Origin: Lepidostoma basale | Lineage: Eukaryota > Arthropoda > Insecta > Trichoptera > Lepidostomatidae | NCBI GenBank assembly: GCA_022606425.2 | Contig: JAHDVF020000211.1 | Location: 3,100,001 to 3,164,000 of the forward strand | DNA: 64,000 nt | Direction of reading: 5' to 3' | In this document: piece by piece, positions 24,801 through 36,800 of the stretch | Position numbering within the stretch: position 1 is the stretch's first letter | Layout of the letters: each line of letters begins with the position of its first letter | Position numbers and translations under genes: made by a program | The notes under the pieces: generated by a model | The model's input: only the letters and a program-made list of their open reading frames with translations | The model's database searches: none | What the model was told of the DNA's origin: nothing

Positions 24801-27800
24801 CGCGTGTGCATACCACGATAATAATAAATAAAAAAACAAAATCAAACAAGTGCCAGATAAGTAAAAACTTGATACGAATGAATTATCAATGAACTAATTT
24901 GATATGAAATCTTCCGTTCGATTCTTCAGAATATCAAATGTTTTTATTAAGCATTTGTTTCTCTGTGTTTCCATTGGACAAAAAGTACCTTTGTATTTTA
25001 TTTTATAAGTGTTAGGTACTCCAAATAAAATTGTTTTATTGCAATTTACGGTCATAAAGGATGTCCGATAAAAATCACTTGCCTCTGGTGATCAAGCTAC
25101 TGATCATGATCGCTTCAAAGATCGTCATTTTCTATACTGATGAACTTCATATTCTTCTTATTTTTCCTTGTTGTAGACCTTTGTGGTCTGTTCTCCAGAG
25201 TATTGCTCCTCCTGTGAGGTAGACTCCCAGCTGTCCTTACATCTTTTAGGAGGTCTTCCACGAGGACGAGTCCCATGAGGCTGATTATGCAATGCAATAT
25301 AGGGGAGTCTGGTGGTGTCCATTCTTTGAACATGCCCGTACCAGTCCCTTTTTCGCTGTCTGCTCCATCTTATAATATATCCTCAACCTCACACATCTCT
25401 CTTATTCTGGTGTTCCTCACGCGATCTTTCAGTGTCTTGTCTGCTATCGTCCTCAGTGTCTTCATTTCGGAAGAACTCAAAACACAATGAACAACCAGCA
25501 ACTGGCACATGTATCTACGATGAAGGATCTCGGAATCATCTATGAGAGTAGGCTGACTTTTCGTGCACATATCGAGAGGATTTGTGGCATTGCACTGAGG
25601 ATGTTGGGGTTCATCGTCAGGACCGGAAGAGTTTTCAGGGATCCCAATGTGCTCAGAGTCCTATACAACGCATTGGTTCGGAGCAGACTCGAAAGTGGTT
25701 CTGTGATATGGAGTCCTCACGAAGCGAGATATTCCGTTATGCTGGAGAGGGTTTAGAAAAAATTTCTGAGGTATCTCTACATGAGGGAGTATGGTAGTTA
25801 TCCGTGGCCCTATCCCACGGCATTTCTTCTGGGAACGCTCGGAACCAATTATCTACAGCTTCGAAGAGATGGACATCTAATTACCCATTTCTTCAGATTA
25901 ATTAGGGGATACTTCGAGAACTCGGCCGTACTGGAGGATGTTGGTCTTTTTGTCCTCGATAGATATCTCCGACAGCGACAGCACAGATTGTTTTACCTAC
26001 CGGCCGCCAGAAAAAATCTGCATCTGGTGACACCGGTGGGAAGAGCAATTAGTCTGCTGAACGCGGTCTCCTCGGAGATCGACGTCTTTCATGTTAGTGA
26101 AGGTACGTTCAGGGGACAAATACTCTTGACTTTGGAGAGTATTTTGTCTTCCTAATGTCGAACCATCACTAATGCGTTCCTGGTATTATGTTGTATTTTT
26201 ATAATATTTTACCTGTACTCAATTGATGCCTTCAACATTTATGCTGTTTGTAATGTCTTTTGAGTAAATAAACTGATTTGATTTGATTTGAAAACTTGTT
26301 TGGTCCTTACTGTGTCTGCCCTAGATGAACTAAAAGAAAAATACTTTTATTAGTATACTCGTACATTAACTACAAGATTTCAGATTTCAAAATCAGCCTG
26401 TAATCATTTTGCTTTCTATAGGGTGTCTTATCGTTAAAAATTACTGCAGTGGAAAGAACAAATCAGTTACCAACAACTCGTTGATAAAAGAAAGATAATG
26501 TGTGAAGTGTTGGCATAGCAGTTTAATTGAAGGATGTCAATAAGAACCACAAAAGAAAAATCTTTACGATTGTGTACTTATGTGTAGACAAGAGGGAGAT
26601 AGAGGTTAACGAATGTAATAAAAGTTGAACTAATGTTTGATTAATATCTCTGATTGCTCTTTGAATGACTATCTTAAACATAACAAAGGTGGGGTTCATA
26701 TACTATATACCGGTATCTTTGATAATCTGATCTTATTTGCGAATCAAATTACTTTACTCTGATTCATTGGATGCAAACCAGTGATTCGCGTAGATTTTTC
26801 ATTAGTTTGTTTGTTTGTTATCGATTTTCTCAAAAATTACTTAACCGATTTCGCTGAAAATAACACAACTTGTTATTATCTTTGCCGTGAAGGTTTAGAG
26901 AGTAAAAAAAACTAACTAACCATCACGCCGTCTCCCCGAAGGGGTAGGCAGAAATAATGGACTGCCACACTTTTCTTTCCTGACATATTCCTCTTGTTTC
27001 CTCAACAATCATACATCATGTCATGCACGCGCGCTGATTTCTCTGACTCCTCACATGGCCGACATTCAATATTTTATTTATTTGATCGTGCCAAGTTTTC
27101 CTCGGTCTTCCTCTATCTCCTAGTTCCATTTACATCGTTAACACATACTTTTTTACCATTCTTTCTTCATTCATTCTTTCAATGTGTCCAAACCCTTCTT
27201 TCACGAAAGTACGTTCAGAAGGCAAATTCTTCGGATCTTAGTGAGTATTTTACTCTCCTAAAGTTCAACAATTTCACAAGCGTTCCTGGTATTTTACCAG
27301 TTTTAAAATGGATGCCTCAAACTGTGAATATGTTATAAATTCCATTTGAAAAAAGTACGATAATACAAGAAATATCCTGATTTTTAGCAAATAACTAGCT
27401 AATCCAATTTAAGGGCCACGTTAGGCCCCGAACACAGTGAAGCTATGAGGGGAGCGGTGCGCAAAGCGTTGGACAGTTACAAAACTGCACACGTATAATC
27501 AAATGAGAGTGCACACAGTGAAGCGAAGCGAAAGCTCCTTACGCTCCACTCGAAGCAGCACCGCTTTGCGCGCCGCTCCGCTCATAGCTTCACTGTGTTC
27601 GTGGCCTTAGGGCAAAGAAATAGGAATGAAAATAAAACTGGTTTTAATATAAAAAATTAAAACAGAAAGATGAAAAGTTTCATACGCCATTGCGATGATA
27701 ATATTAGAATTTAAAGATTATTGTTTATGTTAATAAGGCTGAGAAGGATATACAAAAATGACCATGATAATACTCGTATATGGTTGAAAATCACTGATTT

Positions 27801-30800
27801 ACGTATTCGCTTAATAGGTGCTATTGGCAATGACGACGTAAAGCAAGTAATATGATATCTTTACAATGTTCCATTTATCAACGAAAATGCTGCAATCGTC
27901 ATAATGATTTGTGTATTCTGCTACAGTAATAAAACCACGTAGGTTGAATTTTCGGATCACAGCATGGAAAAGTACACAGATAATCGACACTTGTTCGTGA
28001 GACCTCATTTTTTTATATTAAAGATACGTAATTATAGTTATATACAGTAGGTAAGGTTATATATAGTGGCAAGTGCAAGATATCGATGGTCCCGGGTTCG
28101 ATCCCCGGCGACGACAGTGTGTTTGTCACACTGTATTTGGTCTGGTGTAGAATTCACGTGACTTATTGTCGATGGATTAGTTAACTATCACATATTTTGA
28201 TAATCAATATGATAGCTATACCTTTAATTACTAACATTTTAATAATATTTGGGTATAATTAATACGAATGAAAACGTCAGTTTTCTAGAAGTTGTATTAA
28301 AGAAAATGAGGTTGCAAAAGAGATAGACCTTTTTGGATGCAATTATGGCGAATTCTTAAATACCCTTACGATAAAGGTAGCAAGGAATAACTGGCATATT
28401 CCTATTCATAAGGTTCTATGTATATTTCCTTTGATATTCTTTTTTTTCACCCTTTACATCGATTTGGCTCGCGCTGTAATGATGTAAGGAGTTTTTTCAA
28501 CAAAATAATAATAATAATAATAACAATAATAATTTTAATTGTATCTCAATAGAGACGAAGACGTAAACTGGAAACTGAACATGGATGATCAAGGTGTTTA
28601 CAGGACTTATGACCTGTCATTGGTTGGGTTAAGCGCACGCTTTATGTAATTACAACATTCCCCATTCCACCTTTGTTATTGTGATCATGCATGACAAATT
28701 TTTGGAAGATGTATATATACTTCAAAATCCATATTTATCTTCACGTGTCAGTTTCAGTCAGCCATCTATGTAGATTTGGTTGCACTTGTGAATTTTTTCA
28801 AGAATTAACTTATACAACCGACCCACTAACGCCATCTATGGAGAATGATTTTCGGCATTTAGCAAACTACCTTATTAACACAATGCGAAGGCTGTCGCCT
28901 AACATATTGTTAGAAGCCGCTAGGAGTATTATTCCATTCTATATGCCAAAGAATTTGACCAGAATATTTGAAGAACAAATTATAACAATAAAAATATTTT
29001 ATGAGAATGACGTGTTCCGCCCTTCTAAGGCATTATCAAATGTTTTGAAGGGCGAATCATGTCAGTCCCATAAAATATAATAAAACTTCTAGAGAACTGA
29101 CGTTTTCATTCGTATTAATACTTTAATATGGAGTTTTACATCATTGTTCAAAAACAATAAATAATATTATGGTACATAATTAATTTACTGTTGTTATTAA
29201 ACATAATTGGGTTACGAAAACATAACTAAAAAAATATCTAATTATTAAGCCGTCTCCCAAAAGGCTAGGGAAAAAAGGAACGCCCCAATGTTATATCCTG
29301 GTATACTTCCCTTGCTTCCTCAACATTCATACATCGTGTCATGCACCCACGTCGATTTTTCCAATCCTAACGTGACCGATATTTAATATTTGATTGATTT
29401 GATCGGGCCGCGTTTTTCTCGGTCTTTCACTTTTTCTAGTTTCGTTTACTTCTTTTACATATACTTTCTTTATCATTCTTTCTTCATTCATTCTTTCTAT
29501 GTATCCAAAATAACAATGTGAGGTACAAATATACAATACTTATAATACCATTAATACAATACTTATAATATATTTAGATATAAATGTATATTTATACTAA
29601 AAAATTAAGGAAATGGGCATTAAGATGGTTTGGACACATGAAAAGAATGAATTATGAAAGTATGGGAAAAGGATATGTTGATAATTTAAATTTAACTAGA
29701 AATAAAGGAAGACTGAGGAAAACGTGGCAAGATCAAATAAATCAAATATTGAATGTCGGCAACGTGAGAAGTCGGAAAAATCGACATGCGTACGTGACAC
29801 GATGTATGATTGTTGAGGATGCGAGAGAAGTATGTCAGGAAAGGAAAGTGTGCCTGTTCATTCTTTCTGCCTACCCCTTCGAAGAGACGGTGTGATGGTT
29901 GGTTATTTAATTACTTTAATGTCTTCTTCTTCTCAATCGTATTCCTCATGATTGAGGGTTGTGTCCATCCTGTAAACCATTGACCATGGCACGCCATGCG
30001 CTCCTGTCACCCATCAGTCTCCAGGCTGCAGCTAATGAGAGACCAGTCAGATCCCTGATTTGATCGGACCAGCGGCTCGGTGGTCGTCCCTGTGGTCGCC
30101 TTCCCTCCACTTTGCCCATGATGATGAGCTTTTCAAGGTTGTCCTGATCTCTCCGGGCTATGTGTCCAAAATATTTCAGTACTCTCTGAGAGCACATCCG
30201 CGAGAGTCTTGCCTTTATACCCAGCTGGTCAATGATTGACTGGTTTGTTCTTCTTGCCTTAGGGGAAGGGGGGGCTAGTTGTTACAAAAAAATTAAAAGT
30301 TGAATATCTGATAACTCTTTATTTTGAGAGACATCATATTGATTTTACTTTAAAGTACATGTATTAAAATATAATAATACAATTTACACGTGTTTATAGA
30401 AAGTCCACAAAAATAATTATAGCATTTATAAAAAAAAAATCAAAGTGTAACAACGTGCCCCACGGGGGGGCAAGTTGTTACAGGGTGGGGGCATGTTGTT
30501 ACGAACTAAAACAAAAATCAAACATGCATGTAATTGTTAACATTAATATGTGGAATATATATAATAACATGTAAAATTAAATTTTTGAATATTTAATCGC
30601 TTAAATCTATGTCCGAATCACAATTTTGGCATGTAAAATTAACTTTATCGCCACGAATGCAGGAAATGTGAGCCCATTTATTGCATGCGATGCACTGGAT
30701 CCATTCCCGTCCAGGTTTAGAGCAAACAAAACTCTCCATACATACCAAACACAGGCATTCTTCATGTTCTGAGTCGGAAGAAGAATCCAGTACTTGCTTC

Positions 30801-33800
30801 TACTGTTTCTTCTACTGTTTTTTATTTTCAAATGCACACGTCGAAATGTTTTTTTTTTATTGATTTGGCGGCCTGTTTTTGTTTTCTCGAGCTCTCTTCT
30901 AGTTCGATTTGGTTCTTAACCGGAGTGTCAGTCAACATTGCTGATGAAATTTTTCTTCTGGAATAATGAACTCTCTTTCTTGATCCAGATTTAGGATGGC
31001 CTTATTTGTTCAGGCGTGGTATGCTGTATTTTATTGATGCCACTTGTTGATGGCTGCGGTTCCGTGAAAATAGATAATTGCTCTTCTTAATTTTGAGGTA
31101 GAGCTTCACAACTGGAGGTTGCAGGTTATAAAGGAGAAGATGAATGTGGTTCATTGACCACAGAAACGGTTTCTGCCATGGTTTCGTTGGTATTATCTAT
31201 TGATACACTTTCAGTGCTAACGTTCTCAGGCATTAGACGATCGGTTATTTCGGAAGGCTCGAAGTCTTCCTCTGAAAATATATTTCGATTATATGGCCAT
31301 ATAGTATATATATACTGTAAGCTCCTTTTCCTGATCAACAGAAAATATTTGCCGAGGCTTGTTGTAACCCACTAAGGTAGATGTGGTTGGACCATTCTCT
31401 TGACGTTTTATGTAACGATGTAATGTCATAAAATTTACTTTGTATGCTTCGGCAGCTCTTCGAATAGATAATTTTTTTCTGTTACTTCTTTAGCTGCTCT
31501 TTTGTAGGTCTCCTCGGAAAATTTACCTCTATTGTTTTTTTTTATATGTCCGTACCATTGTTATATAAAATCTAGAACAATAATAATAAAAAGTTTAATA
31601 ATTTTATATAAATATGCCATTTGAAGTTAAAGGGAAACGTAGTGGGGCTAGTTGTTACAGTAACAACTTGCCCCCCATCGTTGTAACAACTAGCCCCCCT
31701 GACCCAAAATTAAAACAAATTGCTATAACATTAACACGGAAAGTGTTATTATTTCGATATATTATCTGAATGTAAGCAGAGACATGTAGAGTTTTACCAA
31801 TTTACTTAGAATCAACTTACCTCTTATAGTTGGTGAACAATTAAACTTCAAAATCAGTCAACGAAAGTGACTTTCAGATACGAAATGCACTATAACCGGG
31901 TTTATTTGAATAACGCACGACCGGCAGGAGCGACGTTCCGTCGAGCACTGCGGACACGATACCTAGACATACTGTGCGACACATACGCCACAGAACCTAG
32001 TGGTGGAGGAGTTATTTAGAATGTAACAACTTGCCCCCGTAACAACTAGCCCCCCCCTCCCCTACTTTAATGAGTTACTCTATTATTTGTTTTGCCTGCG
32101 TGTATGACCGTATCTGGAATTTCAATAATTTTTTTTTTTTATCTGTGAACTTGAAAAATACTCGTATTTATATAAGATAAATTAGGCATCTAACAACCTT
32201 ATCAATATTTTTATTAATGACATTTTTGAGTTTCCTAATCACGATAATACCATTCATTTTATAGGTCAAACATAATCTTAAATGTTTTTAATCGCTAACA
32301 GCATGGATGATCTACAAATCCTATTATCAATAATGTAAGAAAAATGCAATAAATGTGACCTTGTGATGAACGTGTCAAAGTATAAGTTATGGTATTTAAA
32401 AAAAGAAGAATGTATGACGGTTCGTGACATAAGTAAAAACGGTAAGAAATTAGAGCAAATTATCTTATTTATTTATCTGGGAAGCATGTTTATAAGAGAT
32501 GGAAAATGGAGAAAGATATCGAAAGAAAGGTTGAAGCTGCAAACAAAATAAATGGTGCACTCAAAGTCATTACCGCAAATAGAAATATATCAACTAAAGC
32601 AAAGAAGGCAGTGCACAATGGAGTTCTAGTGCCGACCATTATGTATAGAAGTGAAGCTTGAAATTGGCAGAAAAATGATGAAAATATAGTAAATGTCGTA
32701 GAAATGAGTTCACTAAGTAAAATGTGCGAAAAAACCATCTAATGATGAAGTTAGAAAGGAATATAAGGCGGAAGAATATAAAATTAAGAAACGGTCACTA
32801 AGATGGTTTGGACATATGGAACGAATGGATAAGGTAAGAATAGTTAAAAAGATTTATGCAAGTAGTATAAATGGAAAAAGAAATCGACAATGGCCAAGGA
32901 AGACATGGCATGACCAATTAATCAATTACTGAAAGGCGGCCACATTCGAAGTAAGAACAATCGACGAGCGTGTGTGTCACGATGTATGAATGTGGAAGGG
33001 GCGCGAGAGTTATGTAAGGATAGAACAGTGTGGCGGTCCAGTTAGTTAAAATCTACATTCTACAATTGATTTCAGGTCTTAGGTAATCAAAATTATTTCA
33101 TATATAGTGAACAGCAACAACAACAAACCATCACGCCGTTTCCCTGTACGTATTCCAAAATTATAACATACAATAAATAAGTTAAAGTTCTAGTGCCAAC
33201 GCTTATGTGCCTCTAGTGCCAATATTAAAGGTGGAAAATATAATAATAAAATAATAAAAATAATAATAAAACAGTTATTAGAAGGAACAATTACACATAG
33301 TATAGAGTAAAATACGATGAAACATAATAAATTAAAAACGATAAACAATAAAAGGAAGTAGATTACATTAATAAGAAAGGTGACAAAAGTTGAAGGTAGT
33401 ATTATTATTTTTTAGCTAGATTGTATAGACGAAAAGTTTTTAATGTACTATGTACTAATGGGGAATAAGTTGGAATTTGGTTATTTTTAACATTTGATCA
33501 ACTTTTTTTTTGCCTTTAAAATTGGTTAGTATTTAATAAGTATTGTTTAAAATGTCCGTTTTTTCAGTTTCGTAGTTTATACACACGCTACAAGATAAAG
33601 AATCCATCTTCCGGGTCCAATATTGACTACCAGTTCCGCCGCTTCGGACTCCTGGGACAGATCTCCCTCTACCTGCTACCTGGCTTCTTCTTCTTCATAT
33701 TTCTTCCAGCAGGACTCTTTGTGCTCTTCGAGGGCTGGGACTACGTCCTTGCCGTGTACTATGCCTTCGTCACACTCACCACCATCGGGTTTGGAGACTA

Positions 33801-36800
33801 CGTGGCGGGTAAGATAACATAAATTATTACTAAAAACACTTTTTGACTCCGAAACATCAATATATTAACAAAACATATGAAAAAAAAACGCAATTGTAAG
33901 ATTTCTTTATTTTACAGTATTTTATAGGAATGACATATTTCGTCTTGCTAAGGCATTATTAAATTGCAATTATAATTCCATAAAATGTAATAAAACATTT
34001 TTTTATGAATTAACTAACTAACTAACCATCACGCCGTCTCCCCGAAGGGGTAGGCAGAAAGAATGGACTGCCACACTTTACTTTCCTGACATATTTCTCT
34101 CGATTCCTCAACATTCATACATCCGTTTCCCTTTCCTAATGTGATTTGAAGAGTCAAATAATTCTCGCTTGAGGAGTTTTGTACCGATACTTACTCGTTT
34201 TAACACGTGAACTTTTCCATTAAGAATAGAATTATTGAATAGTATTGAAACACACCTTGTTATGACACAACACTAATAAATTGTTGTGTCATAGAAAGGC
34301 ATGTATAGTATTGAAAATAGAAAACGTAGGCAATTGCTGATTTGTCGAGAATATTAATGGATTTTATATATTAGCACGCATTGAATCGAATATATGAATA
34401 GTATATAATATTTTAATCGAGTCAGAGAAATCGACGCGCGTGCATGACACGATGTATGGTAGCTATCCGTGGCTCTATCCCACGGCATTTCTTTTGGGAA
34501 TGCTCGGAACCAATTCTCTACAGCTTCAAAGAGATGGACATCTAATTACCCATTTCTTTAGATTAATTAGGGGATACTTCGAGAACTCGGCCGTACTGGA
34601 GGGTGTTCGGCTTTTTGTCCCCGATAGATATCTCCGACAGCGACAGCACAGATTGTTTTACCAACCGGCCGCCAGAATCAATCTGCCTCTGGTGACACCG
34701 GTGGGAAGAGCAATTAGTCTGCTGAGCGCGGTCTCCTCGGAGATCGACGTCTTTCATGTTAGTGAAAGTACGTTCAGAAGGCAAATACTCTTAATTCTGG
34801 AGAGTATCCTGTCTTCCTAATGTTGAACCATCTCTTATGCGTTTCTGGTAGTATACTATACATAATATATTATTTTACCTGTTCTCAAAGGATGCCTTAA
34901 AAATAAATTTTGTAATGTCTGTTGATGAAATAAACTGATTTGATTTGATTGATTTGATTTGATGTTGAGGAAGCGAGAGAAAAGTGTGGCAATCTCATTA
35001 TTTCTGCCTACCCCTTCGGGGAGACGGCGCGATGGTTAGTTAGTTAGTTTATTTTATGATTTAAATGCATTTTATTCATTTTTGGAAAAGTTAATTTTTT
35101 ATAAAGTTTATTTTAAAAGTTCATTTTAAAAGTTGATTTTTTAAATAATGAAAGGATCATTAAGATGGTTTGGACATATGGAAAAAATTAATGAAGAAAG
35201 AATGGTAAAAAAATTATATGTTAATGATGTAAATGGAACCAGAAACAGAGGAAGACCGAGGAAAACGTGGCACGGTCAAATTGATCAAATATTGAATGTC
35301 GGCCATGTGAGGAGTCAGAGAAATCGACGCGCGTGCATGACGCGATGTATGAATGTTGAGGAAGCGAATGAAATATGTCAGGAAAGAAAAGTGTGGCAGT
35401 CCATTCTTTCTGCCTACCCCTTCGGGGAGACGGCGTGATGGTTAGTTAGTTAGTTAGTTATTTTTATTTTTTTATAATATACGTCGAAGGTATTCGTCCT
35501 TCGAAACGAAATTAAAAATCGAAACACGTAGAGAATTCGGGGAAACGGCGTGATGACGTAGAGAATAGTGGAGAAAATTAAACTCAAAACAAAAAAAAAC
35601 TTTATTTAATTCATAAACAACTACAACAAAACCATCACGCCTTTTCCCAAGAAAAGAAGGTAGAAAAAATAGACTGCTACACAAATCTATCCGGTGTGAG
35701 GATTGGAGGACCACATTCATACAGCGATTCGTACACCCAAGTGACTGACTTAGTTCATTAAAAAAACATTATTATTAAATTTCGTGCTTTTTAAAATTGT
35801 TTTTTTGTACGTGTAGTTAGTAATTATTTTTTCGGCAAAAATCGCTTACTCTTCCAAAATTTGAAATACCAAATAATTTTGAATTTAGATAATCAACTTA
35901 TCATCATACTTCAACATCATTAACACAATAAAAGTAGGAACTATTAAAAATTATTTATTTAATTTCTGTAAAATTTAACAACAGCTGTTTCGCCAACCAA
36001 TGATTGTAACACCTGACAATGTCAGCATTTTTGTTTATTAATGATATAAGTGAGGTTTCACCGCATCGTTTATAATTGCAGATTTCAGGCAAATTACATA
36101 TATTATGGTTTTTAGAAATCTGTTTTTATGATTTGTGAATATATCACGAACGTATTCGTACCAATATAAAAAAATATGAATTATGTTTCATGAACGCCAT
36201 CTTGAAATTGATGTAAATTAGCATAAAATGAATTTCTAAAAAAAATTGTGAGTTCATTGATGATTCTACTATCATAGAACGTGTTTAACGCCAGCATCAA
36301 AAGGTGAAGATTCAATTTATTGTTTCTTGAACAATGATGTAAAACTCAATATTTAATTGCCAATTACGAATGACATAATATCGACGAAGGGTCGACGTTC
36401 ATGGCCGGAGTGATCATGGATCGTGGCAGAGTGGTAAGAGCTCTGACATCCATATAGAAGGTCCCGGGTTCGATTCCCGGCGATGGCAGTGTGATTGTCA
36501 CACTGTCTTTGCTCTGGTAAAGAATTAACGTGACAATAAAATGGCGATAGATTGGCTACCTATCACATGTCACGTGATTCAATATAATAGCTAAAAAATA
36601 AATTGTGTACAGTAATTGGGTTCAAACGACCTGTTGTATACATAAAAAAAGTAGTAAGTGCTTTGATTGCCACCCTGAAGGTCCCAAGTTCGATTCCCAG
36701 CGATGGCAATGTGATTGTCACACTGTCTTTGCTCTGGTAAAGAATCCACGTGACAATAAAATGACTATAGATTAGCTACATATCCCATGTCATGAGCGAC

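Larger units (their letters stand above)
30262..32062 (-). mobile_element. Pogo-like DNA transposon, internally deleted
   Basis: Terminal inverted repeats start GGGGAAGGGGGGGCTAGTTG and end CAACTAGCCCCCCCCTCCCC. TA dinucleotides flank both ends (30,260-30,261 and 32,063-32,064), as expected for Tc1/mariner/pogo insertion. The - strand holds an N-terminal helix-turn-helix (31,330-31,560) and a C-terminal PHD finger (30,593-30,795), but no DDE catalytic core fits between them. TTGTTAC-type repeats recur inside both ends (about 30,450-30,505, 31,645-31,700 and 32,020-32,060). Confidence 0.75.

Noticed and set aside
28691..29080. 129-codon frame as a host gene
   Set aside because: Its last part is translated Penelope-type terminus and the rest has no recognisable domain or splice context.
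34440..34820. 126-codon frame as a host protein
   Set aside because: Near-identical copies at 25,781 and 14,673 with a (TTTGA)n tail show it is the LINE-B RT C-terminus.
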